A stretch of 64,000 nt of DNA from Prosapia bicincta (lineage: Eukaryota; Arthropoda; Insecta; Hemiptera; Cercopidae): NCBI GenBank assembly GCA_036971475.1, contig JBAIZL010000003.1, forward strand, positions 88,489,042 through 88,553,041. The letters run 5' to 3'. The translations under genes were made by a program, and so were the position numbers. This document shows, piece after piece, positions 13,241 to 27,201 of the stretch. Each line of letters starts with the position of its first letter. Position 1 is the stretch's first letter. The notes below the pieces were generated by a model that searched no databases, was not told the DNA's origin, and saw only the letters and a program-made list of their open reading frames with translations.

Positions 13241-16200
13241 AGAGAGTTAAAGTCTTTCTGAGATGTAACTACCGCAGAATACCGAGGGTACCATGGACAG
13301 GCTTTGCTACAAATGGATCCAATCTTGGACCGTGACGGAGGCTGCGAGCAGAGAGTTAGAGCCTTTCTGAGATGTAACTAACGCAGAATACCGAGGGTAC
13401 CATGGACAGGCTTAGCCACAAATGGACCCAAACTTAGACCGTGACGTAGGCTGTGAGCAGAGAGTTAAAGTCTTTCTGAGATGTAACTACCGCAGAATAC
13501 CGAGGGTACCATGGACAGGCTTTGCTACAAATGGATCCAATCTTGGACCGTGACGGAGGCTGCGAGCAGAGAGTTAGAGCCTTTCTGAGATGTAACTAAC
13601 GCAGAATACCGAGGGTACCATGGACAGGCTTAGCCACAAATGGAACCAATCTTGGACCGTGACGGAGGCTGCGAGCAGAGAGTTAGAGCCTTTCTGAGAT
13701 GTAACTACCGCAGAATACCGAGGGTACCATGGACAGGCTTAGCCACAAATGGACCCAAACTTAGACCGTGACGTAGGCTGTGAGCAGAGAGTTAAAGTCT
13801 TTCTGAGATGTAACTACCGCAGAATACCGAGGGTACCATGGACAGGCTTTGCTACAAATGGATCCAATCTTGGACCGTGACGGAGGCTGCGAGCAGAGAG
13901 TTAGAGCCTTTCTGAGATGTAACTAACGCAGAATACCGAGGGTACCATGGACAGGCTTAGCCACAAATGGAACCAATCTTGGACCGTGACGGAGGCTGCG
14001 AGCAGAGAGTTAGAGCCTTTCTGAGATGTAACTAACGCAGAATACCGAGGGTACCATGGACAGGCTTTGCCACAAATGGAACCAATCTTGGACCGTGACG
14101 GAGGCTGCGAGCAGAGAGTTAGAGCCTTTCTGAGATGTAACTAACGCAGAATACCGAGAGTCCGTGGACAGGCTTAGGCACAAATGGACCCAAACTTAGA
14201 CCGTGACGGAGGCTGCGAGCAGAGAGTTAGAGCCTTTCTGAGATGTAACTAACGCAGAATACCGAGGGTACCGTGGACAGGCTTAGCCACAAATGGACCC
14301 AAACTTAGACCGTGACGGAGGCTGCGAGCAGAGAGTTAGAGTCTTTCTGAGATGTAACTAACGCAGAATACCGAGGGTACCGTGGACAGGCTTAGCCACA
14401 AATGGAACCAATCTTGGACCGTGACGGAGGCTGCGAGCAGAGAGTTAGAGCCTTTCTGAGATGTGACTAACGAAGAATACCGAGGGTACCATGGACAGGC
14501 TTAGCCACAAATGGACCCAAACTTAGACCGTGACGGAGGCTGCGAGCAGAGAGTTAGAGCCTTTCTGAGATGTGACTAACGAAGAATACCGAGGGTACCA
14601 TGGACAGGCTTAGCCACAAATGGACCCAAACTTAGACCGTGACGGAGGCTGCGAGGAGAGAGTTAGAGCCTTTCTGAGATGTGACTAACGAAGAATACCG
14701 AGGGTACCATGGACAGGCTTAGGCACAAATGAACCCAAACTTAGACCGTGACGGAGGCTGCGAGCAGAGAGTTAGAGCCTTTCAGATATGTGACTAACGC
14801 AGAATACCGAGGGTACCGTGGACAGGCTTAGCCACAAATGGAACCAATCTTGGACCGTGACGGAGGCTGCGAGCAGAGAGTTAGAGCCTTTCTGAGATGT
14901 GACTAACGAAGAATACCGAGGGTACCATGGACAGGCTTAGCCACAAATGGACCCAAACTTAGACCGTGACGGAGGCTGCGAGCAGAGAGTTAGAGCCTTT
15001 CTGAGATGTGACTAACGAAGAATACCGAGGGTACCATGGACAGGCTTAGCCACAAGTGGACCCAATCTTGGACCGTGACGGAGTGTGCGAGCAGAGAGTT
15101 AGAGCCTTTCTGAGATGTAACTAACGCAGAATACCGAGAGTACCGTGGACAGGCTTAGCCACAAATGGATCCAATCTTGGACCGTGACGTAGGCTGCGAG
15201 CAGAGAGTTAGAGCCTTTCTGAGATGTAACTAACGCAGAATACCGAGGGTACCATGGACAGGCTTAGCCACAAATGGATCCAATCTTGGACCGTGACGTA
15301 GGCTGCGAGCAGAGAGTTAGAGTCTTTCTGAGATGTAACTACCGCAGAATACCGAGGGTACCATGGACGGGCTTAGCCACAAATGGACCCAAACTTAGAC
15401 CGTGACGGAGGCTGCGAGCAGAGAGTTAGAGCCTTTCTGAGATGTGACTAACGAAGAATACCGAGGGTACCATGGACAGGCTTAGCCACAAATGGACCCA
15501 AACTTAGACCGTGACGGAGGCTGCGAGCAGAGAGTTAGAGTCTTTCTGAGATGTGACTAACGCAGAATACCGAGGGTACCATGGACAGGCTTAGCCACAA
15601 ATGGACCCAATCTTGGACCGTGACGGAGGCTGCGAGCAGAGAGTTAGAGTCTTTCTGAGATGTGACTAACGCAGAATACCGAGGGTACCATGGACAGGCT
15701 TAGCCACAAATGGATCCAATCTTGGACCGTGACGTAGGCTGCGAGCAGAGAGTTAGAGTCTTTCTGAGATGTGACTAACGCAGAATACCGAGGGTACCAT
15801 GGACAGGCTTAGCCACAAATGGACCCAATCTTGGACCGTGACGGAGGCTGCGAGCAGAGAGTTAGAGTCTTTCTGAGATGTGACTAACGCAGAATACCGA
15901 GGGTACCATGGACAGGCTTAGCCATAAATGGATCCAATCTTGGACCGTGACGTAGGCTGCGAGCAGAGAGTTAGAGTCTTTCTGAGATGTGACTAACGCA
16001 GAATACCGAGGGTACCATGGACAGGCTTAGCCACAAATGGACCCAATCTTGGACCGTGACGGAGGCTGCGAGCAGAGAGTTAGAGCCTTTCTGAGATGTG
16101 ACTAACGAAGAATACCGAGGGTACCATGGACAGGCTTAGCCACAAATGGACCCAATCTTGGACCGTGACGGAGGCTGCGAGCAGAGAGTTAGAGTCTTTC

Positions 16201-17841
16201 TGAGATGTAACTACCGCAGAATACCGAGAGTACCGTGGACAGACTTTGCCACAAATGGACCCAATCTTGGACCGTGACGGAGGCTGTGAGCAGAGAGTTA
16301 GAGTCTTTCTGAGATGCAACTACCGCAGAATACCGAGAGTACCGTGGACAGGCTTAGCCACAAATGGACCCAAACTTAGACCGTGACGGAGGCTGCGAGC
16401 AGAGAGTTAGAGCCTTTCTGAGATGTAACTACCGCAGAATACCGAGGGTACCGTGGACAGGCTTAGCCACAAATGGACCCAAACTTAGACCGTGACGGAG
16501 GCTGCGAGCAGAGAGTTAGAGCCTTTCTGAGATGTAACTAACGCAGAATACCGAGGGTACCGTGGACAGGCTTAGCCACAAATGGACCCAAACTTAGACC
16601 GTGACGTAGGCTGTGAGCAGAGAGTTAAAGTCTTTCTGAGATGTAACTACCGCAGAATACCGAGGGTACCATGGACAGGCTTTGCTACAAATGGATCCAA
16701 TCTTGGACCGTGACGGAGGCTGCGAGCAGAGAGTTAGAGCCTTTCTGAGATGTGACTAACGAAGAATACCGAGGGTACCGTGGACAGGCTTAGCCACAAA
16801 TGGACCCAAACTTAGACCGTGACGGAGGCTGCGAGCAGAGAGTTAGAGCCTTTCTGAGATGTAACTAACGCAGAATACCGAGGGTACCGTGGACAGGCTT
16901 AGCCACAAATGGACCCAAACTTAGACCGTGACGGAGGCTGCGAGCAGAGAGTTAGAGCCTTTCTGAGATGTAACTAACGCAGAATACCGAGGGTACCATG
17001 GACAGGCTTAGCCACAAATGGACCCAAACTTAGACCGTGACGGAGGCTGCGAGCAGAGAGTTAGAGTCTTTCTGAGATGTGACTAACGCAGAATACCGAG
17101 GGTACCATGGACAGGCTTAGCCACAAATGGACCCAAACTTAGACCGTGACGGAGGCTGCGAGCAGAGAGTTAGAGTCTTTCTGAGATGTGACTACCGCAG
17201 AATACCGAGGGTACCGTGGACAGGCTTTGCCACAAATGGAACCAATATTGGACCGTGACGGAGGCTGCGAGCAGAGAGTTAGAGCCTTTCTGAGATGTAA
17301 CTAACGCAGAATACCGAGGGTACCGTGGACAGGCTTAGCCACAAATGGACCCAAACTTAGACCGTGACGGAGGCTGCGAGCAGAGAGTTAGAGCCTTTCT
17401 GAGATGTGACTAACGAAGAATACCGAGGGTACCGTGGACAGGCTTAGCCACAAATGGACCCAAACTTAGACCGTGACGGAGGCTGCGAGCAGAGAGTTAG
17501 AGCCTTTCTGAGATGTGACTAACGCAGAATACCGAGGGTACCGTGGACAGGCTTAGCCACAAATGGACCCAAACTTAGACCGTGACGGAGGCTGCGAGCA
17601 GAGAGTTAGAGCCTTTCTGAGATGTAACTAACGCAGAATACCGAGGGTACCGTGGACAGGCTTAGCCACAAATGGACCCAAACTTAGACCGTGACGGAGG
17701 CTGCGAGCAGAGAGTTAGAGCCTTTCTGAGATGTGACTAACGCAGAATACCGAGGGTACCGTGGACAGGCTTAGCCACAAATGGACCCAATCTTGGACCG
17801 TGACGGAGGCTGCGAGCAGAGAGTTAGAGCCTTTCTGAGAT

Positions 17842-20800
17842 GTGACTAACGCAGAATACCGAGGGTACCGTGGACAGGCTTAGCCACAAATGGACCCAAA
17901 CTTAGACCGTGACGGAGGCTGCGAGCAGAGAGTTAGAGCCTTTCTGAGATGTAACTAACGCAGAATACCGAGGGTACCATGGACAGGCTTAGCCACAAGT
18001 GGACCCAATCTTGGACCGTGACGGAGTGTGCGAGCAGAGAGTTAGAGCCTTTCTGAGATGTAACTAACGCAGAATACCGAGGGTACCATGGACAGGCTTA
18101 GCCACAAGTGGACCCAATCTTGGACCGTGACGGAGTGTGCGAGCAGAGAGTTAGAGCCTTTCTGAGATGTAACTACCGCAGAATACCGAGGGTACCATGG
18201 ACAGGCTTAGCCACAAGTGGACCCAATCTTGGACCGTGACGGAGGCTGCGAGCAGAGAGTTAGAGCCTTTCTGAGATGTAACTACCGCAGAATACCGAGG
18301 GTACCGTGGACAGGCTTAGCCACAAATGGACCCAAACTTAGACCGTGACGGAGGCTGCGAGCAGAGAGTTAGAGCCTTTCTGAGATGTGACTACCGCAGA
18401 ATACCGAGGGTACCGTGGACAGGCTTTGCCACAAATGGAACCAACCTTGGACCGTGACGGAGGCTGCGAGCAGAGAGTTAGAGCCTTTCTGAGATGTAAC
18501 TAACGCAGAATACCGAGGGTACCGTGGACAGGCTTAGCCACAAATGGACCCAATCTTGGACCGTGACGGAGGCTGCGAGCAGAGAGTTAGAGCCTTTCTG
18601 AGATGTAACTACCGCAGAATACCGAGGGTACCATGGACAGGCTTAGCCACAAGTGGACCCAATCTTGGACCGTGACGGAGTGTGCGAGCAGAGAGTTAGA
18701 GCCTTTCTGAGATGTAACTAACGCAGAATACCGAGGGTACCATGGACAGGCTTAGCCACAAGTGGACCCAATCTTGGACCGTGACGGAGTGTGCGAGCAG
18801 AGAGTTAGAGCCTTTCTGAGATGTAACTAACGCAGAATACCGAGGGTACCATGGACAGGCTTAGCCACAAATGGACCCAAACTTAGACCGTGACGGAGTG
18901 TGCGAGCAGAGAGTTAGAGCCTTTCTGAGATGTAACTACCGCAAAATACCGACGCTACCATGGACAGGCTTAGCCATAAATGGACCCAAACTTAGACCGT
19001 GACGTAGGCTGTGAGCAGAGAGTTAAAGTCTTTCTAAGATGTAACTACCGCAGAATACCGAGGGTACCATGGACATTCTTAGCCATAAATGGATCCAATC
19101 TTGGACCGTGACGTAGGCTGCGAGCAGAGAGTTAGAGTCTTTCTGAGATGTGACTAACGCAGAATACCGAGGGTACCGTGGACAGGCTTAGCCACAAATG
19201 GACCCAATCTTGGACCGTGACGGAGGCTGCGAGCAGAGAGTTAGAGCCTTTCTGAGATGTAACTAACGCAGAATACCGAGGGTACCGTGGACATGCTTAG
19301 CCACAAATGGACCCAAACTTAGACCGTGACGGAGGCTGCGAGCTGAGAGTTAGAGCCTTTCTGAGATGTGACTAACGCAGAATACCGAGGGTACCATGGA
19401 CAGGCTTTGCTACAAATGGACCCAATCTTGGACCGTGACGGAGGCTGCGAGCAGAGAGTTAGAGTCTTTCTGAGATGGGACTAACGCAGAATACCGAGGG
19501 TACCATGGACAGGCTTTGCCACAAATGGACCCAAACTTAGACCGTGACGGAGGCTGCGAGCAGAGAGTTAGAGCCTTTCTGAGATGTGACTAACGCAGAA
19601 TACCGAGGGTACCATGGACAGGCTTTGCCACAAATGGACCCAAACTTAGACCATGACGGAGGCTGCGAGCAGAGAGTTAGAGCCTTTCTGAGATGTGACT
19701 AACGCAGAATACCGAGGGTACCATGGACAGGCTTTGCTACAAATGGACCCAATCTTGGACCGTGACGGAGGCTGCGAGCAGAGAGTTAGAGTCTTTCTGA
19801 GATGTGACTAACGCAGAATACCGAGGGTACCATGGACAGGCTTTGCTACAAATGGACCCAATCTTGGACCGTGACGGAGGCTGCGAGCAGAGAGTTAGAG
19901 CCTTTCTGAGATGTGACTAACGCAGAATACCGAGGGTACCATGGACAGGCTTTGCCACAAATGGACCCAAACTTAGACCGTGACGGAGGCTGCGAGCAGA
20001 GAGTTAGAGCCTTTCAGATATGTGACTAACGCAGAATACCGAGGGTACCATGGACAGGCTTAGCCACAAATGGAACCAATCTTGGACCGTGACGGAGGCT
20101 GCGAGCAGAGAGTTAGAGCCTTTCAGATATGTGACTAACGCAGAATACCGAGGGTACCATGGACAGGCTTAGCCACAAATGGAACCAATCTTGGACCGTG
20201 ACGGAGGCTGCGAGCAGAGAGTTAGAGAATTTCAGATATGTGACTAACGCAGAATACCGAGGGTACCATGGACAGGCTTAGCCACAAATGGAACCAATCT
20301 TGGACCGTGACGGAGGCTGCGAGCAGAGAGTTAGAGCCTTTCAGATATGTGACTAACGCAGAATACCGAGGGTACCATGGACAGGCTTAGCCACAAATGG
20401 AACCAATCTTGGACCGTGACGGAGGCTGCGAGCAGAGAGTTAGAGTCTTTCTGAGATGTGACTACCGCAGAATACCGAGGGTACCGTGGACAGGCTTTGC
20501 CACAAATGGAACCAATCTTGGACCGTGACGGAGGCTGCGAGCAGAGAGTTAGAGCCTTTCTGAGATGTGACTAACGCAGAATACCGAGGGTACCGTGGAC
20601 AGGCTTTGCCACAAATGGAACCAATCTTGGACCGTGACGGAGGCTGCGAGCAGAGAGTTAGAGTCTTTCTGAGATGTGACTAACGCAGAACACCGAGGGT
20701 ACCATGGACAGGCTTAGCCACAAATGGACCCAAACTTGGACCGTGACGGAGGCTGCGAGCAGAGAGTTAGAGCCTTTCTGAGATGTGACTAACGCAGAAT

Positions 20801-23800
20801 ACCGAGGGTACCATGGACAGGCTTAGCCATAAATGGATCCAATCTTGGACCCTGACGTAGGCTGCGAGCAGAGAGTTAGAGTCTTTCTGAGATGTGACTA
20901 ACGCAGAATACCGAGGGTACCATGGACAGGCTTAGCCATAAATGGATCCAATCTTGGACCGTGACGTAGGCTGCGAGCAGAGAGTTAGAGTCTTTCTGAG
21001 TTGTGACTAACGGCGAATAAATAGGGTACCATGGTCAGGCTTTGCTACAAATGGATCCAATCCTGGACCGTGACGGAGGCTGCGAGCAGAGAGTTAGAGC
21101 CTTTCTGAGATGTGACTAACGCAGAATACCGAGGGTACCGTGGACAGGCTTTGCTACAAGTGGACCCAATCTTTGACATTGACGGAGGCTGCGAGCAGAG
21201 AGTTAGAGCCTTTCTGAGATATGACTAACGCAGAATACCGAGGGTACCATGGACAGCCTTTGCTACAAATGGATCCAATCCTGGACCGTGACGTAGGCTG
21301 CGAGCAGAGAGTTAGAGTCTTTCTGAGATGTGACTAACGCAGAATACCGAGGGTACCATGGACAGGCTTTGCTACAAGTGGAACCAATCTTGGACCGTGA
21401 CGGAGGCTGCGAGCAGAGAGTTAGAGTCTTTCTGAGATGTGACTAACGCAGAATACCGAGGGTACCGTGGACAGGCTTTGCTACAAATTGACCCAATCTT
21501 GGACCGTGACGGAGTGTGCGATCAGAGAGTTAGAGCTTTTCTGAGATGTGAATAACGCAGAATACCGAGGGTAGCATGGACAGGCTTAGCCATAAATGGA
21601 TCCAATCTTGGACCCTGACGGAGTGTGCGAGCAGAGAGTTAGAGCCTTTCTGAGATGTGACTAACGCAGAATACCGAGGGTACCATGGACAGGCTTTGCT
21701 ACAAATGGATCCAATCCTGGACCGTGACGTAGGCTGCGAACAGAGAGTTAGAGTCTTTCTGAGATGTAACTAACGCAGAATACCGAGGGTACCATGGACA
21801 GGCTTTGCTACAAATGGACCCAATCTTGGACCGTGACGGAGGCTGCGAGAAGAGTGTTAGAGCCTTTCTGAGGTGTGATTACCGCAGAATACCGAGGGTA
21901 CCATGGACAGGCTTAGCCATAAATGGATCCAATCTTGGTCCGTGACGTAGGCTGCGAGCAGAGAGTTAGAGTCTTTCTGAGATGTGACTAACGCAGAATA
22001 CCGAGGGTACCATGGACAGGCTTTGCTAGAAATGGACCCAATCTTGGACCGTGACGGAGGCTGCGAGCAGAGAGTTAGAGCCTTTCTGAGGTGTGATTAC
22101 CGCAGAATACCGAGAGTGCGTGGACAGGCTTAGGCACAAATGGGCCGATTCTTGGACCGTGACGTAGGCTGTGAGCAGAGAGTAAAAACCTTTCTAAGAT
22201 GTGACTACCGCAGAATACCGAGGGTAGCATGGATAGGTTTAGCCACAAATGGACCCAATCTTGGACCGTGACGTAGGCTGTGAGCAGAGAGTTAGAGTCT
22301 TTCTGAGATGTAAGTACCGAAGAATACCAAGGGTACCATGGATAGGCTTAGCCACAAATGGACCCAATCTTAGACCGTAACGGAGGTTGCGAGCAGAGAG
22401 TTAGAATGTTTCTGAGATGTGACTACCGCAGAATACCGAGGGTGATAGGCTTAGCCAAAAATGGACTCAATCTTGGACCGTGACGGAGGCTATGAGCAGA
22501 GAGTTAGACTCTTTCTGAGATGTGACTAACGCAGAATACCGAGGGTACCGTGGACAGGCTTAGCCACAAATGGACCCAAACTTAGACCGTGACGGAGGCT
22601 GCGAGCAGAGAGTTAGAGCCTTTCTGAGATGTAACTAACGCAGAATACCGAGGGTACCATGGACAGGCTTAGCCACAAGTGGACCCAATCTTGGACCGTG
22701 ACGGAGTGTGCGAGCAGAGAGTTAGAGCCTTTCTGAGATGTAACTAACGCAGAATACCGAGGGTACCATGGACAGGCTTAGCCACAAGTGGACCCAATCT
22801 TGGACCGTGACGGAGTGTGCGAGCAGAGAGTTAGAGCCTTTCTGAGATGTAACTACCGCAGAATACCGAGGGTACCATGGACAGGCTTAGCCACAAGTGG
22901 ACCCAATCTTGGACCGTGACGGAGGCTGCGAGCAGAGAGTTAGAGCCTTTCTGAGATGTAACTACCGCAGAATACCGAGGGTACCGTGGACAGGCTTAGC
23001 CACAAATGGACCCAAACTTAGACCGTGACGGAGGCTGCGAGCAGAGAGTTAGAGCCTTTCTGAGATGTGACTACCGCAGAATACCGAGGGTACCGTGGAC
23101 AGGCTTTGCCACAAATGGAACCAACCTTGGACCGTGACGGAGGCTGCGAGCAGAGAGTTAGAGCCTTTCTGAGATGTAACTAACGCAGAATACCGAGGTA
23201 CCGTGGACAGGCTTAGCCACAAATGGACCCAATCTTGGACCGTGACGGAGGCTGCGAGCAGAGAGTTAGAGCCTTTCTGAGATGTAACTACCGCAGAATA
23301 CCGAGGGTACCATGGACAGGCTTAGCCACAAGTGGACCCAATCTTGGACCGTGACGGAGTGTGCGAGCAGAGAGTTAGAGCCTTTCTGAGATGTAACTAA
23401 CGCAGAATACCGAGGGTACCATGGACAGGCTTAGCCACAAGTGGACCCAATCTTGGACCGTGACGGAGTGTGCGAGCAGAGAGTTAGAGCCTTTCTGAGA
23501 TGTAACTAACGCAGAATACCGAGGGTACCATGGACAGGCTTAGCCACAAATGGACCCAAACTTAGACCGTGACGGAGTGTGCGAGCAGAGAGTTAGAGCC
23601 TTTCTGAGATGTAACTACCGCAAAATACCGACGCTACCATGGACAGGCTTAGCCATAAATGGACCCAAACTTAGACCGTGACGTAGGCTGTGAGCAGAGA
23701 GTTAAAGTCTTTCTAAGATGTAACTACCGCAGAATACCGAGGGTACCATGGACATTCTTAGCCATAAATGGATCCAATCTTGGACCGTGACGTAGGCTGC

Positions 23801-26800
23801 GAGCAGAGAGTTAGAGTCTTTCTGAGATGTGACTAACGCAGAATACCGAGGGTACCGTGGACAGGCTTAGCCACAAATGGACCCAATCTTGGACCGTGAC
23901 GGAGGCTGCGAGCAGAGAGTTAGAGCCTTTCTGAGATGTAACTAACGCAGAATACCGAGGGTACCGTGGACATGCTTAGCCACAAATGGACCCAAACTTA
24001 GACCGTGACGGAGGCTGCGAGCTGAGAGTTAGAGCCTTTCTGAGATGTGACTAACGCAGAATACCGAGGGTACCATGGACAGGCTTTGCTACAAATGGAC
24101 CCAATCTTGGACCGTGACGGAGGCTGCGAGCAGAGAGTTAGAGTCTTTCTGAGATGGGACTAACGCAGAATACCGAGGGTACCATGGACAGGCTTTGCCA
24201 CAAATGGACCCAAACTTAGACCGTGACGGAGGCTGCGAGCAGAGAGTTAGAGCCTTTCTGAGATGTGACTAACGCAGAATACCGAGGGTACCATGGACAG
24301 GCTTTGCCACAAATGGACCCAAACTTAGACCATGACGGAGGCTGCGAGCAGAGAGTTAGAGCCTTTCTGAGATGTGACTAACGCAGAATACCGAGGGTAC
24401 CATGGACAGGCTTTGCTACAAATGGACCCAATCTTGGACCGTGACGGAGGCTGCGAGCAGAGAGTTAGAGTCTTTCTGAGATGTGACTAACGCAGAATAC
24501 CGAGGGTACCATGGACAGGCTTTGCTACAAATGGACCCAATCTTGGACCGTGACGGAGGCTGCGAGCAGAGAGTTAGAGCCTTTCTGAGATGTGACTAAC
24601 GCAGAATACCGAGGGTACCATGGACAGGCTTTGCCACAAATGGACCCAAACTTAGACCGTGACGGAGGCTGCGAGCAGAGAGTTAGAGCCTTTCAGATAT
24701 GTGACTAACGCAGAATACCGAGGGTACCATGGACAGGCTTAGCCACAAATGGAACCAATCTTGGACCGTGACGGAGGCTGCGAGCAGAGAGTTAGAGCCT
24801 TTCAGATATGTGACTAACGCAGAATACCGAGGGTACCATGGACAGGCTTAGCCACAAATGGAACCAATCTTGGACCGTGACGGAGGCTGCGAGCAGAGAG
24901 TTAGAGAATTTCAGATATGTGACTAACGCAGAATACCGAGGGTACCATGGACAGGCTTAGCCACAAATGGAACCAATCTTGGACCGTGACGGAGGCTGCG
25001 AGCAGAGAGTTAGAGCCTTTCAGATATGTGACTAACGCAGAATACCGAGGGTACCATGGACAGGCTTAGCCACAAATGGAACCAATCTTGGACCGTGACG
25101 GAGGCTGCGAGCAGAGAGTTAGAGTCTTTCTGAGATGTGACTACCGCAGAATACCGAGGGTACCGTGGACAGGCTTTGCCACAAATGGAACCAATCTTGG
25201 ACCGTGACGGAGGCTGCGAGCAGAGAGTTAGAGCCTTTCTGAGATGTGACTAACGCAGAATACCGAGGGTACCGTGGACAGGCTTTGCCACAAATGGAAC
25301 CAATCTTGGACCGTGACGGAGGCTGCGAGCAGAGAGTTAGAGTCTTTCTGAGATGTGACTAACGCAGAACACCGAGGGTACCATGGACAGGCTTAGCCAC
25401 AAATGGACCCAAACTTGGACCGTGACGGAGGCTGCGAGCAGAGAGTTAGAGCCTTTCTGAGATGTGACTAACGCAGAATACCGAGGGTACCATGGACAGG
25501 CTTAGCCATAAATGGATCCAATCTTGGACCCTGACGTAGGCTGCGAGCAGAGAGTTAGAGTCTTTCTGAGATGTGACTAACGCAGAATACCGAGGGTACC
25601 ATGGACAGGCTTAGCCATAAATGGATCCAATCTTGGACCGTGACGTAGGCTGCGAGCAGAGAGTTAGAGTCTTTCTGAGTTGTGACTAACGGCGAATAAA
25701 TAGGGTACCATGGTCAGGCTTTGCTACAAATGGATCCAATCCTGGACCGTGACGGAGGCTGCGAGCAGAGAGTTAGAGCCTTTCTGAGATGTGACTAACG
25801 CAGAATACCGAGGGTACCGTGGACAGGCTTTGCTACAAGTGGACCCAATCTTTGACATTGACGGAGGCTGCGAGCAGAGAGTTAGAGCCTTTCTGAGATA
25901 TGACTAACGCAGAATACCGAGGGTACCATGGACAGCCTTTGCTACAAATGGATCCAATCCTGGACCGTGACGTAGGCTGCGAGCAGAGAGTTAGAGTCTT
26001 TCTGAGATGTGACTAACGCAGAATACCGAGGGTACCATGGACAGGCTTTGCTACAAGTGGAACCAATCTTGGACCGTGACGGAGGCTGCGAGCAGAGAGT
26101 TAGAGTCTTTCTGAGATGTGACTAACGCAGAATACCGAGGGTACCGTGGACAGGCTTTGCTACAAATTGACCCAATCTTGGACCGTGACGGAGTGTGCGA
26201 TCAGAGAGTTAGAGCTTTTCTGAGATGTGAATAACGCAGAATACCGAGGGTAGCATGGACAGGCTTAGCCATAAATGGATCCAATCTTGGACCCTGACGG
26301 AGTGTGCGAGCAGAGAGTTAGAGCCTTTCTGAGATGTGACTAACGCAGAATACCGAGGGTACCATGGACAGGCTTTGCTACAAATGGATCCAATCCTGGA
26401 CCGTGACGTAGGCTGCGAACAGAGAGTTAGAGTCTTTCTGAGATGTAACTAACGCAGAATACCGAGGGTACCATGGACAGGCTTTGCTACAAATGGACCC
26501 AATCTTGGACCGTGACGGAGGCTGCGAGAAGAGTGTTAGAGCCTTTCTGAGGTGTGATTACCGCAGAATACCGAGGGTACCATGGACAGGCTTAGCCATA
26601 AATGGATCCAATCTTGGTCCGTGACGTAGGCTGCGAGCAGAGAGTTAGAGTCTTTCTGAGATGTGACTAACGCAGAATACCGAGGGCACCATGGACAGGC
26701 TTTGCTAGAAATGGACCCAATCTTGGACCGTGACGGAGGCTGCGAGCAGAGAGTTAGAGCCTTTCTGAGGTGTGATTACCGCAGAATACCGAGAGTGCGT

Positions 26801-27201
26801 GGACAGGCTTAGGCACAAATGGGCCGATTCTTGGACCGTGACGTAGGCTGTGAGCAGAGAGTAAAAACCTTTCTAAGATGTGACTACCGCAGAATACCGA
26901 GGGTAGCATGGATAGGTTTAGCCACAAATGGACCCAATCTTGGACCGTGACGTAGGCTGTGAGCAGAGAGTTAGAGTCTTTCTGAGATGTAAGTACCGAA
27001 GAATACCAAGGGTACCATGGATAGGCTTAGCCACAAATGGACCCAATCTTAGACCGTAACGGAGGTTGCGAGCAGAGAGTTAGAATGTTTCTGAGATGTG
27101 ACTACCGCAGAATACCGAGGGTGATAGGCTTAGCCAAAAATGGACTCAATCTTGGACCGTGACGGAGGCTATGAGCAGAGAGTTAGACTCTTTCTGAGAT
27201 G
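17842..27201. repeat. Tandem duplication of a 4.68-kb satellite C block
   Basis: The block 17842-22521 is followed immediately by a near-identical block 22522-27201 (offset 4680, about 43 monomers). Rare monomer variants appear in the same order in both: the ACCGACGCTACC unit, the GACATTCTTAGCC unit, the AACGGCGAATAAATAGGG unit, the TTTGACATTGACGG unit and the degraded GGGTGATAGGCTTAGCC unit. By eye I noticed only two differences: one missing G near 23198 and a T-to-C change near 26687. The copies diverge exactly at their outer ends, so the junction is a simple head-to-tail duplication. Confidence 0.93.

Noticed and set aside
16080..16319. Minus-strand frame inside satellite C
   Set aside because: Shadow of satellite monomers; the same residues repeat with the monomer.
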